Source: Bacteroidales bacterium UBA6366
GTDB lineage: Bacteria; Bacteroidota; Bacteroidia; Bacteroidales; UBA932
Assembly (NCBI GenBank): GCA_002438845.1
Contig: DJRG01000058.1
Location: 1-32,569 of the forward strand
Reading direction: 5' to 3'
Length of the DNA: 32,569 bases
Shown here: positions 7,649 through 15,333 of the stretch, piece after piece
How the letters are laid out: every line of letters starts with the position of its first letter
Numbering within the stretch: the stretch's first letter is position 1
Translations under genes and position numbers: made by a program
The notes under the pieces: generated by a model
Database searches by the model: none
What the model was told of the DNA's origin: nothing
What the model saw: the letters and a program-made list of their open reading frames with translations, nothing else

Positions 7649-8616
7649 TGATAGACATGAGAAGACATTTTCTTTCAGTGGCCGCTCTGACCTTCCTGCT
7701 GACGGGCTGTTCCAAGACCGATGGTTGTCTGGACAGATTCCCGGAAGACAGGGTCATCCGTGTGGCCACTGAGGTTGGAACGATGACAAAGGGCTCCTAC
7801 ACGGATGGGAGCCTTACGGATTTTGACCTGGCTGTGGCCGGCATGAATTCGAGGTATAGCTACGACAACATCCGGTTCACTAAGAATGCGGATGGTGAAT
7901 GGACCCCGGCGAGCCTGATGCTTTGGGAAAATTCTGAAGCCTTTGTGGACATTTTCGCTTTCGCCCCAAGCAACCCTTCGGTGACGTTCCGTCCTGGCGC
8001 GCAGACTCCGGTCAATGTCAGTGTACAGGAAGTTCAGACAGAAGCCGACAACACTTCCGATGTCCTTTATTGGGGAAAGACCGGTTTCCAACCGAAGCGT
8101 GATCTGGTTGACGGGAAGATCGCCATTGAGTTCCGGCATGTGATGAGCAAGCTGAAACTTACCCTCAGGCTTGGAACGGAGTTCAATTTCGGCGGTGTGC
8201 CGAAGGACAATCCTATCAGCGAATTGAAGATTTCAGGGACCTCCCTGTCTGCCCAATGCGGATGGGGTGATACCTATTCCTACGACGAACTGTCTCTGTA
8301 CCCTGACTCCAAGTCTGTCAAAGACATGGCTCCTTACCAGACGGTATGGGCTCCAGGAGCGGATGAGAAAACGAACAGCTCCGTGGAGTACGAGTGCATT
8401 CTCGTTCCTCAGACGGTTGAGGCCAACGCCTTGATCATCAGCTTCAAGGGTGGAGAGAAGACCTACAGTTGGAAACTTCCGTCGCGACAGGTCTTTGAGA
8501 GAAACACCGTTTACACTTTGACCCTCCAGGTCGGTAAGGACTTTCTCATTGCCGGTGAGATCACCGCATCGCCTTGGGAACAGACTCAGGGCCCGGAAGA
8601 CATGTTCACTGATTAG
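7648..8616 (+). CDS. Fimbrillin-family lipoprotein
   Basis: The product is 322 residues; lipobox LTGC with Cys21. The ATG at 7648 overlaps the previous stop by one base; an ATG three codons later (7657) is equally possible. The protease-site pair is Thr47-Lys48 (GTMTKGS). Fimbrillin-type blocks follow: WTPASLMLWENSEAFVDIFAFAPS, IAIEFRHVMSKLKLTLRL and, at the C-terminus, VYTLTLQVGKD with ITASPWEQ. The blocks are colinear with those of its neighbours, but overall similarity is low, as expected for minor or accessory pilins. It is probably translationally coupled to the gene before it and incorporated into the same pilus. Which position it takes in the fibre cannot be told from the sequence. Confidence 0.83.
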   Translation: MIDMRRHFLSVAALTFLLTGCSKTDGCLDRFPEDRVIRVATEVGTMTKGSYTDGSLTDFDLAVAGMNSRYSYDNIRFTKNADGEWTPASLMLWENSEAFVDIFAFAPSNPSVTFRPGAQTPVNVSVQEVQTEADNTSDVLYWGKTGFQPKRDLVDGKIAIEFRHVMSKLKLTLRLGTEFNFGGVPKDNPISELKISGTSLSAQCGWGDTYSYDELSLYPDSKSVKDMAPYQTVWAPGADEKTNSSVEYECILVPQTVEANALIISFKGGEKTYSWKLPSRQVFERNTVYTLTLQVGKDFLIAGEITASPWEQTQGPEDMFTD

Positions 8617-8624
8617 ATCTGACT

Positions 8625-10598
8625 ATGCGAATGACAATTAGACAAATATGTGTCCTGTCCCTGCTCGCGCTCCTTTCCTCATGTGCGAAAGAGAATGTGA
8701 CGGGCACTGGCTACCTGTCTGACCCGAATGCGGTCGTGGTCGAAGCCGGGGTAGGGAGTTTGACAAGGAGCAACCCGTTGGGCACGGAGGATGAGCAGAA
8801 GGCCTTCAACTCAGGGGACGTGATCGCCGTAAGCAATGGCGGGGAATATTTCAACTACACATTTGACGGCGGCGTCTGGACTCCGGAGACGGGTAAGTAT
8901 CTGAGATGGGAGACGTCTTCGATGACTTTCAACGCTTATTATCCAGCCTCGGCTGACAACAGTTTCGATCTGGGAAGGCTCAAAACGGATCAGAGCGATC
9001 TTAAGGACCTGATCGCGTCCGACTACATGAGGGTCTCTCAGAAGGTGGACAAGACTTCTGATAACAAATTGACTTTGACAATGAAACGCATGACCTCGCG
9101 GATTATCGTGCATGTCAAGGGGTTCCAGGACGAGTTCAAGGGGTTGAATCCGAAAGTTAGCGGACTGAGTGTCAGGATAAGCACCGTGATCAACAAATAT
9201 GGCTACGGTGGTCCACTGGATACTGAAGTCAATGCGTATATGGCTGCCAATGGGGATTTCTATCTGCTTTCACCTCAGTCCAGAGCGAATCTTTTGGAGA
9301 TGAGTCTGACGGTTGACTGTGGTGATGGTCAGACAAAAACGCTTAAAGCGTACTCGTCCCCTCTGCTCGAGCCTGGAAAATCCTACACTTTCAATCTGTT
9401 GGTAGGTAAAAACACGGTCAAGGTCGCCGGCATCAATGTCAATGACTGGCAGACCGGCGCTCCGATTGTCGATCATGACACCGAAGTCGAGGAATATGAT
9501 TCCTGGGACGGAGCCGCGATCGCCAATGACTATGATGGTGGAACCGGCACGGCCGAGGATCCGTACAAGATCAGGACTGCTGCCCAGCTGGCGCTCCTCG
9601 CATCTAAAGTTAATGGCGGAGAGAGGTATCTGTACAAATATTTTGATCTGACGGGTAACATCGATCTTGCAGGTCATCCATGGACTCCTATCGGAAATAA
9701 AGATAACAACTTCGGCGGAGAGTTTAATGGCAAAGGCTTCTCAATAATCAACCTGACTGTCTCTGACCATGAATATTCAGGGCTTTTCGGGCGCGCGTAT
9801 TATCAGTGTACAATCAGGAATCTGAATCTGAGGAACTGTGACATCAGGCCAAAAGCATCTTCTTCATCAGGGACTTCCATTGCGGGGTTGCTTGTGGCCG
9901 GCATTTATGGTGGCGTGATTGATAACTGCAAGGTGGAGGGAATGATTACACTGTCAGAAGAAGGTATTGTAGGAGGAGTTCTTGGAATCTCCAGCGTCTA
10001 TGACCTTACCATTTCAAATTGTGAAAGTGACATTGTTGTCGAGACCCCATTGGACAAAGATAATTCTGTGATTGCCGGAGGAATCGCTGGTTCTTTCACA
10101 ATGGGACGGATCTCAAATGTCCTTGCCCGTGGCAAATTCGTAGGATGCACAATGGCCGGCGGGATAGCCGGTAATTTGGCGGACGACTCAAACTATACTT
10201 GCGAGCTTTCCGACTGTGTCTCCTACGTTGATATATATGCCAATAAAGTTTCTTCCTTTAATAAAATTGGTGGCCTTGTCGGATACTGGTATAATGGAGG
10301 AAAGATCAGCGATTGCTCGGCTTATGGCAAGATCAGTTATGACAATGAAAGTCAGTGGGGATATTTGGGCGGGGCCTTTGGCATTGGTTATAGAGTCGTG
10401 GCTGATCATGTGCATTTCGGTGGCGTGATTGAGTTGGGTGAAAAATCAAATGGTACTCTCGGAGCGTTTGTGGGCAGGGCAAGTAACATCACGACAAGCG
10501 GATGTACTTACTCGAAGTCCGGAGCCGGGAACTTGAACCCATGGGGCAAGATGGAGCCGGAAGGCTCCGAGTCGCAGCAGGACATCAAGGCTATCTAA
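8625..10598 (+). CDS. Fimbrillin fused to a GLUG-motif repeat domain, candidate adhesin
   Basis: The product is 657 residues; lipobox LSSC with Cys20 and protease-site pair Thr47-Arg48. Residues about 35-278 form a complete fimbrillin, with LRWETSSMTFNAYYPA, LTMKRMTSRIIVHV and the closing VNDW at 272-275. Instead of ending there, the chain continues through a linker with GGTGTAEDPYKIRTAAQLA (305-323), the usual entry to GLUG domains, into at least seven GLUG units: YSGLFG (384-389), VGGVLG, AGGIAG twice, IGGLVG, LGGAFG and LGAFVG (612-617). GLUG repeats are predicted beta-helical and occur in surface adhesins. Adding such a domain after the final pilin strand probably blocks further polymerisation from that end, which suggests a tip or side-displayed adhesin (inference). 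The repeat part is more AT-rich than the pilin part. It lies 8 bases after the previous gene. Confidence 0.83.
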   Translation: MRMTIRQICVLSLLALLSSCAKENVTGTGYLSDPNAVVVEAGVGSLTRSNPLGTEDEQKAFNSGDVIAVSNGGEYFNYTFDGGVWTPETGKYLRWETSSMTFNAYYPASADNSFDLGRLKTDQSDLKDLIASDYMRVSQKVDKTSDNKLTLTMKRMTSRIIVHVKGFQDEFKGLNPKVSGLSVRISTVINKYGYGGPLDTEVNAYMAANGDFYLLSPQSRANLLEMSLTVDCGDGQTKTLKAYSSPLLEPGKSYTFNLLVGKNTVKVAGINVNDWQTGAPIVDHDTEVEEYDSWDGAAIANDYDGGTGTAEDPYKIRTAAQLALLASKVNGGERYLYKYFDLTGNIDLAGHPWTPIGNKDNNFGGEFNGKGFSIINLTVSDHEYSGLFGRAYYQCTIRNLNLRNCDIRPKASSSSGTSIAGLLVAGIYGGVIDNCKVEGMITLSEEGIVGGVLGISSVYDLTISNCESDIVVETPLDKDNSVIAGGIAGSFTMGRISNVLARGKFVGCTMAGGIAGNLADDSNYTCELSDCVSYVDIYANKVSSFNKIGGLVGYWYNGGKISDCSAYGKISYDNESQWGYLGGAFGIGYRVVADHVHFGGVIELGEKSNGTLGAFVGRASNITTSGCTYSKSGAGNLNPWGKMEPEGSESQQDIKAI

Positions 10599-10611
10599 TT
10601 ATAATACAGAG

Positions 10612-11577
10612 ATGAAGAATATACCATATTATATCGTGATCGGGATTCTTGCCGCCGCTTCGGTGTCTTGCGGCAAGGAGAGTGTGTCTCAGGTGAGCAC
10701 TTTCCCTGAGGATGGTGTCGTGAGGATCAATGCGGTGGTCGCTGGCCCTGTGGAAGTGACCGACGCTCAGGTGACAAGAGGTGATGCTGGGAAGCCAACT
10801 GAATATTCCGGAAAGGATCTGGGCTTTTTCATTGACTACAATGACAACGGACCTTACTCAAGGCCGAACATCCGTTGGGAAAAAGATCCCGACAATGGTT
10901 GGCAGCCGGAGAGTCAGATTCTTTGGAGAAATTCGAGGAGTAAGGCTGACATCTATGCCTACGCCCCTTATCTTGACGGTGAGACAGACTCGACCAAGAT
11001 CGGGTTTTCCATCCCGGCGGACCAACTGAACGGAACGGCCGGGGCGGACTTTCTTTGGTTCGCCCATAAAAAGTTTGACCCAAACGCTGACCTGTCGGGC
11101 AGCAAGGCCATAGACATCACTTTCAACCACGCCCTCGTAAAGCTTACAGTCAGCATCACAAAAGGTAACCAGTTTGACGGAACAGGCGTCGTGGTCAGGA
11201 AAGTCTGCCTTAACGGTACCACCGGCGATGTTGAGTGCAACATCACGAACGGTAAGGTTTCCGCCGCTTCAGGGAGTGTGATGACTGACATCACGATGCG
11301 TTCCGCCGGCACGAAGAATGGAAAGGACAATTTCGACGCCATCTTCTGGCCGGGAGACGGGCAGAAGATCGGTGCGACGATGGTCACCGTGACGATGTCC
11401 GACGGCAAGGAATATAACCTCACCCTTGGTCAGGAGCTTACCTTGCTTGGCGGTCATGCCTACACGATGACAGTCCGGGTCGGCAAGGACAAGCTTGAGG
11501 CTGGAGCTGTCACCGTCGCTGGTTGGAACGAAACCCCTGTCGACATCAACAATGGCTCCGAGTACGAGGTCGATTAG
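10612..11577 (+). CDS. Fimbrillin-family lipoprotein, last gene of locus A
   Basis: The product is 321 residues; lipobox SVSC with Cys20. The protease-site pair Thr55-Arg56 (AQVTRGDAG) lies somewhat further from the lipid Cys than in its neighbours. Family blocks: ESQILWRNSRSKADIYAYAP, AIDITFNHALVKLTVSI, AIFWPGDGQ, and the C-terminal AYTMTVRVGKDKLEAG with VAGWNETPVD. It starts 13 bases after the GLUG fusion gene, so it is the final gene of the same transcription unit. Unlike locus B, locus A has no DUF4906 gene at its end: after the stop codon the sequence passes straight into repeats, so either locus A never had one or it was lost. Confidence 0.83.
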   Translation: MKNIPYYIVIGILAAASVSCGKESVSQVSTFPEDGVVRINAVVAGPVEVTDAQVTRGDAGKPTEYSGKDLGFFIDYNDNGPYSRPNIRWEKDPDNGWQPESQILWRNSRSKADIYAYAPYLDGETDSTKIGFSIPADQLNGTAGADFLWFAHKKFDPNADLSGSKAIDITFNHALVKLTVSITKGNQFDGTGVVVRKVCLNGTTGDVECNITNGKVSAASGSVMTDITMRSAGTKNGKDNFDAIFWPGDGQKIGATMVTVTMSDGKEYNLTLGQELTLLGGHAYTMTVRVGKDKLEAGAVTVAGWNETPVDINNGSEYEVD

Positions 11578-11589
11578 ATGCGCCGCTTC

Positions 11590-11734
11590 TTCTGGTCGCT
11601 GAGCCTGCTGAAGCGCCGTCCACATGGTTCGACAAGCTCACCAACCGGACGGTGCCGGTCACTGACCCTTTTTCCCTGGTCGCTGAGCCCGTCGAAGCGC
11701 CGTCCTTCTGGTCGCTGAGCCTGCCGAAGTGCCA
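11590..11734. repeat. Intergenic repeat block 3
   Basis: It begins 13 bases after the last gene of locus A. Three direct units of the form GGTCGCTGAGCCTGYYGAAG stand at about 11593, 11678 and 11709, with one inverted unit GGTTCGACAAGCTCACCAAC at 11626-11645. This is the largest block of the family in the window. Confidence 0.8.
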
Positions 11735-12010
11735 GACCCCGCCAAAGCGACAGATCAGGTCTGCATTCAGTAGCATGATCAGAAGCCGTTTTACTGTAAT
11801 AAGATTTTGATGCCGCTTTCTGAAAATAGCGGCGGACGTACATCTGAACTATTAATAAAGAACCTTATAGCGCCACAAGTCTCCACGTTACCTGTATAGG
11901 AGACGCAGCAATCCCAATTCCAACGCGTCATAAGGAACAGATGTCCCCCGCCGCTTCTTCAGTAAGCATTTTTCCCCGTTCTCCACCCCTGCCGAATCGT
12001 TATGAAGCTG

Positions 12011-12050
12011 ATCGGTCGCTGAGCCCGCCGAAGCGCTCGTGCCCACCGAA
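12011..12050. repeat. Intergenic repeat block 4
   Basis: One clear unit, GGTCGCTGAGCCCGCCGAAG at 12014-12033, followed by a degenerate half unit (CCGAAGCACT). It lies in the same spacer as block 3. Confidence 0.65.
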
Positions 12051-12553
12051 GCACTTGCCCCTGGCGACCAAGTCACCTATTTCACAAACCATGCGCACAA
12101 CGAGATGCCTCAGGCCACCGTCTGAGGCCGTTCACCGTGCTCGACCCTATCCCCGAAAGAGGGGGTCAGCCACATCACCATGCCTCTCACCCCTCTACAC
12201 CCCATCTTCCTGTGCCCGTGCTCTGCGCAATACGGCACTCTCTCCATCCGTCCATTTTCTCCCACCGTTCTGCCCACCTACTCTCTGAACTCATCGTTCC
12301 TGATCCCGGCTCAGCGACCGTGGAGGGGGAGAGGCTGACAGTGCGGTGGCTTTGGTGGGATAGATTTCTTGGCCATTCTGGGGGAGGTGATATTGCCCTT
12401 ATATGAGTCGGACATGTTGTCCTAAAGGATTGAATATATATTCTAATGGTCTTATTCGATTTCTTAAATAAGAACTAATAACCGACTGAAAACCTTGATA
12501 ATTAAACCTTTTATAAATACCATTTTGATAAATTCCAAATAGACTGTTGGCTA

Positions 12554-12583
12554 TTGTTTAATTATTAAAAATTACTACATTTG
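12554..12583 (+). promoter_or_regulatory. Promoter of fimbrial locus B
   Basis: A TTG -33 element (12554-12556) is followed after 19 bases by TACATTTG (12576-12583), which fits the Bacteroidota consensus TTTG-N19-21-TAnnTTTG. Between the boxes lies the dyad TTTAAT-T-ATTAAA (12557-12569), which could be an operator or a chance AT-rich palindrome. Transcription would begin near 12590, leaving a leader of about 100 bases. Confidence 0.6.
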
Positions 12584-12652
12584 TCGTGGGATTGCTGGTG
12601 GCGTTTCAGCTTAAGTAAGCGATGAGTTATTCTTTGAACGTTTACTAAAAGT

Positions 12653-12667
12653 TGATAGTGGCTATCA
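12653..12667 (+). other. Small hairpin in the leader of locus B
   Basis: TGATAG-TGG-CTATCA forms a six-base-pair stem with a three-base loop, 24 bases before the ATG at 12692. A second dyad, GCTTA-AG-TAAGC, is at 12609-12620. Between them is an eight-codon open frame, ATG 12622 to TAA 12648. Confidence 0.4.
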
Positions 12668-12691
12668 TGCTTAAAAATAAGGTTCTTAATT

Positions 12692-14239
12692 ATGACGGCA
12701 GGGTTTATTAATAGCGCAAGCGTTACTCTTTCCGGCTGTTTTGATAACGGGGGGGGGGGTAACGTCTTGAACTATAATAAATTACATAGTGCTTCCAATG
12801 GCCTGGCCATTTGGTTGTGTGCTTTCGTCGGCTGTTTTCTGTCCATTGCGGCAGCAGCGGCAAAAGCATCGCCGTCAGAATCAGTTACAGCAGAGGTGGC
12901 TGAGGGATCGCCGTTAGGATCCGTTCCGGCAGCAGCGGCAGATGATTCGCCATCAGGATCCGGTGTTACATCAATGAGGGCGGTAGTCATCGCAAAATCC
13001 TCCTCGACACCGGATGACAGGCACGACACGACATCGTTCTCGGTCTATTACAGATCCGCTGTCTCCAGAATCGAGCGTGGCTTCCGGAACAATGCAGCTT
13101 CGCTTGACGCGGCGTCCGAGGGACTGCGTTCCGTGGTCCACAACAATAATTTACGAATATTCAAGGTCTACATCATCGGCGCCGCCTCCCCTGAGGGACG
13201 ACCTGGGCTCAACGCTCGGCTAGCCCGTGACAGAGCCGAGGGCGTAAAGGCCTTCCTTAAGGGCATTGAGCCTCGTCTGACGGATTCTGATTTCGTAGTG
13301 ATCTCAAGAGGCGAGGACTGGGATGGAGCCACGAAGATCGCAGAGTTGTATGACAAAGAGAATGAAGGCGATGCCGTCGCAGGAATATTCAAAAGCAGCC
13401 AAGATTCCGAGGCGAAGAAACGGCTGATGAAGTCGATCCATGGCGGCGATGCCTGGAGAAGACTCATCTCGGACTACTATCCAGCCTTGAGACGTACGGA
13501 TATTCATGTGCTTTATAGCATCGTGCAGCCGATCGCGCCGGTTAAGAGCGAGATGCCGGGCATGACGCTTGAGGTGCCATATTCATACAACATCGCGCCA
13601 AGGACAGTGCTGCCGGAGGTTGGGCTCCCGGATCCGGTGGAGGAGAGATTCTACTTCGTTGCCGTCAAGACCAATCTCCTCTACGACGCAGCGATAGCGC
13701 TCAACTTCGCCGTGGAGTTCCCGCTCGGCGACCGCTTCTCGCTTCAGTACGAGCAGGTCTTCCCATGGTGGAACGCAGGCCCTCACGGCAACAAGTACAG
13801 CATGCAGGTACTTTCCTTCGGTGTGGAGACCCGTTGGTGGTTCGCCCCTCGCACACCCGGCGGCGCGTCAGGCACAAACAGCAAAGGCGCCGTGAGACAG
13901 CGATCCAGACTCCTCGGACACTTTTTTGGCCTTTATGCCCACTCCGGGAAGTTCGACATCCAGGCCGGCCGCAATTTCGGCTGCTACCAGAACTACTTCA
14001 AGGGCGTCGGGCTTAGCTACGGCTACAGCCTCCCGCTCGGCAGGAACGCCAACATGGAGTTCGCCATCAGCCTCGGTTACATGGCGATCGACTACCAGCA
14101 CTATATTCCATCTGAGGACTGGTCTGTCCTGCTGAAGGACAACGGCAAGGCCGGAACAAAGCATTATTTCGGACCGACAAAGGCTAAGGTCAGCGTGGTC
14201 TTCCCGATCGTGTTTAAATGTGGAGGAACGTCAAAATGA
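12692..14239 (+). CDS. OmpA-like / DUF3575 outer-membrane protein, first gene of locus B, with a poly-G tract near its start
   Basis: The product is 515 residues if started at the ATG. Residues 20-23 are encoded by an 11-G run (12749-12759). A signal-peptide-like stretch follows only at about 37-58 (GLAIWLCAFVGCFLSIAAAAA). An alternative start, TTG at 12767 (residue 26), would give a normal signal peptide and place the G-run in the leader. Residues 58-94 are Ala/Ser/Pro-rich and built from three 39-base repeats. Residues about 115-275 are OmpA-like (VYIIGAASPEGRPGLNARLA with RA following). Residues about 322-508 are DUF3575 (VKTNLLYDAAIALNFAVEF, RWWF, GHFFGLYAHSGKFDIQ, GLSYGYSLPLG, YFGPTKAKVS). 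DUF3575 proteins often accompany Bacteroidales fimbrial genes; a role in outer-membrane insertion or wall attachment of the pilus is inferred. The 3' end overlaps the next gene by four bases (ATGA). Confidence 0.8.
   Translation: MTAGFINSASVTLSGCFDNGGGGNVLNYNKLHSASNGLAIWLCAFVGCFLSIAAAAAKASPSESVTAEVAEGSPLGSVPAAAADDSPSGSGVTSMRAVVIAKSSSTPDDRHDTTSFSVYYRSAVSRIERGFRNNAASLDAASEGLRSVVHNNNLRIFKVYIIGAASPEGRPGLNARLARDRAEGVKAFLKGIEPRLTDSDFVVISRGEDWDGATKIAELYDKENEGDAVAGIFKSSQDSEAKKRLMKSIHGGDAWRRLISDYYPALRRTDIHVLYSIVQPIAPVKSEMPGMTLEVPYSYNIAPRTVLPEVGLPDPVEERFYFVAVKTNLLYDAAIALNFAVEFPLGDRFSLQYEQVFPWWNAGPHGNKYSMQVLSFGVETRWWFAPRTPGGASGTNSKGAVRQRSRLLGHFFGLYAHSGKFDIQAGRNFGCYQNYFKGVGLSYGYSLPLGRNANMEFAISLGYMAIDYQHYIPSEDWSVLLKDNGKAGTKHYFGPTKAKVSVVFPIVFKCGGTSK
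12749..12759 (+). repeat. 11-G homopolymer, candidate phase-variation tract
   Basis: Eleven consecutive G lie in codons 20-23 of the DUF3575 gene. With 11 G the frame from ATG 12692 is open. With 10 or 13 G it meets TGA four codons after the G-only codons; with 9 or 12 G it meets TAA at once. Such tracts change length by slippage during replication. Confidence 0.7.
12850..12966 (+). repeat. Three imperfect 39-base tandem repeats inside the DUF3575 gene
   Basis: Units run 12850-12888, 12889-12927 and 12928-12966. Units 1 and 3 both begin GGCAGCAGCGGCA, and all three contain TCGCC followed by a TCAG/TTAG and ATC core. Each encodes 13 residues of an Ala/Ser/Pro/Glu-rich linker. As 39 is divisible by three, changes in copy number would keep the frame. 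Confidence 0.7.
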
Positions 14240-15291
14240 ATAAGTTGATACGAATGACTTTCGCCATTGTGACACTTTCCATAATGACAGTGTCGTGCGA
14301 CTTCCGCCCTCTTGTGGAGCCTGGCAACACCCACTACGTGCGTGTCTACCTCGACGAGCATATCCTCAACACCACGGAAGGCTTCTACAATCCGGAGCAC
14401 GTCAAGCCGACGTACAAAAGGCCTGAGATCATGCGTGTCACTCTTGGTGACAAGTCCACCGGCAGGGTGGTGGCGGAACGCTATCTCCGGAATCATGGGA
14501 ACGACGCGCGCGGCCACTACTACGACGGCTACATCATCTGCGACCCTGGGGAATGGAGCCTGCTTGCGTGGATCTTCGACACTGAAGCCACGCAGGTCAG
14601 CGACCCGACGGACCAACATCTTTCCAAGGCCTACACCAACAGGATCGCCTCGCATCTCATGGCGGGCATTTCCTCCCGGCTGAACAAAACGAAGACAGGC
14701 GGAACCTCCGCTCCGGAGAAAATAGTCTATGAGCCGGATCACCTCTTCGTGGCAAGAGAGCCGGATGTCAGCATTCCATACTCGGCCGCCATCGACACGA
14801 TCCGCACGCCCGGTGGTGAATATTTCACCGCGTCAACAATCGTCGAGTCATGGTACATCCAGGTGAATGTCAGGGGACTTGAATATGTCTCCTCGGCTCT
14901 CGGCCTGATCACTGGACTTGCCGGCTCCAAGACATTGTTTGATGCCGGATTGGACAGCGACGACCCGGTGACGGACTACTTCGAGATGACCGCCCGTAAG
15001 GCTCCGGAGGGAAGCGACACGGGAGTCATCTATGCGACATTCAACACTTTCGGTAGGATTCCTGACACGAGCAGCGGTCTTGAGGTCACTTTCGACTTCC
15101 AGACCAACTACGGCAAGGCGTTAAGCGCCAGAATTGACATCACGGAAGAGTTCAGGAAAGAGGATGCGGTCAAGCATCGCTGGATCATCCTTGACAAGAC
15201 CATCGAGATCCCGAAGGGTGAAAGCGGAGGCGGGGGATTCTCTCCGGGCGTCAATGACTGGAACGACATAAACACGGATTTGATCATTTGA
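14236..15291 (+). CDS. DUF5119-family fimbrial lipoprotein, probable anchor of locus B
   Basis: The product is 351 residues from the ATG at 14236, which overlaps the previous stop as ATGA; GGAGG at 14222-14226 gives a Shine-Dalgarno at normal distance, and this start yields a proper signal peptide (MNKLIRM) with lipobox TVSC (Cys21). An ATG six codons earlier would spoil this. Family blocks: CDFRPLVEPG directly after the lipid Cys, LLAWIFDTEATQV, AYTNRIASHL, YEPDHLFVAREPDV, STIVESWYIQVNV, AVKHRWIILDKTIEIP and the Gly-rich end with VNDWNDI. DUF5119 proteins occupy the FimB/Mfa2 place in Bacteroidales fimbrial operons. No Thr-Arg/Lys pair follows the lipid Cys, so like the locus A anchor it probably remains lipid-attached. 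Confidence 0.82.
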   Translation: MNKLIRMTFAIVTLSIMTVSCDFRPLVEPGNTHYVRVYLDEHILNTTEGFYNPEHVKPTYKRPEIMRVTLGDKSTGRVVAERYLRNHGNDARGHYYDGYIICDPGEWSLLAWIFDTEATQVSDPTDQHLSKAYTNRIASHLMAGISSRLNKTKTGGTSAPEKIVYEPDHLFVAREPDVSIPYSAAIDTIRTPGGEYFTASTIVESWYIQVNVRGLEYVSSALGLITGLAGSKTLFDAGLDSDDPVTDYFEMTARKAPEGSDTGVIYATFNTFGRIPDTSSGLEVTFDFQTNYGKALSARIDITEEFRKEDAVKHRWIILDKTIEIPKGESGGGGFSPGVNDWNDINTDLII

Positions 15292-15333
15292 TTTTTAGTT
15301 TATTATAAATTCTTAATTAATCTATCATTTATT
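15292..15333 (+). promoter_or_regulatory. AT-rich leader before the first fimbrillin of locus B
   Basis: This 42-base gap is almost entirely A/T (TTAATTAATCTATCATTTATT before ATG, shown here only as its general character) and lacks a Shine-Dalgarno sequence. It parallels the gap at 6652-6727. Confidence 0.45.

Larger units (their letters stand above)
11578..12691. other. 1.1 kb spacer between fimbrial loci A and B
   Basis: No gene is credible here. The first half is made of dispersed repeats and C-rich sequence with only low-complexity open frames. The second half, from about 12400, becomes AT-rich and contains small dyads (GGACA/TGTCC at 12410-12422, GAATATATATTC at 12432-12443, TTCTTA/TAAGAA at 12461-12474), a promoter at 12554-12583 and a leader of about 100 bases with two hairpins. 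Confidence 0.65.

Noticed and set aside
2723..11734. Repeat blocks as a possible CRISPR array
   Set aside because: Units vary in sequence and orientation, spacing is irregular, and no cas gene is present.
11523..12406. Several overlapping open frames in the spacer between loci A and B, on both strands
   Set aside because: They translate repeat units (LVAEPVEAP-like and FDKLTNR-like peptides) or Pro/Ser-rich low-complexity sequence; no signal peptide, domain or coding-type codon use.
12469..12688. TAAGAAC / GTTCTTA as inverted repeats flanking an invertible promoter
   Set aside because: The match is only seven bases and does not extend on either side; invertible promoters in Bacteroidales have longer repeats, and no invertase gene is in the window.
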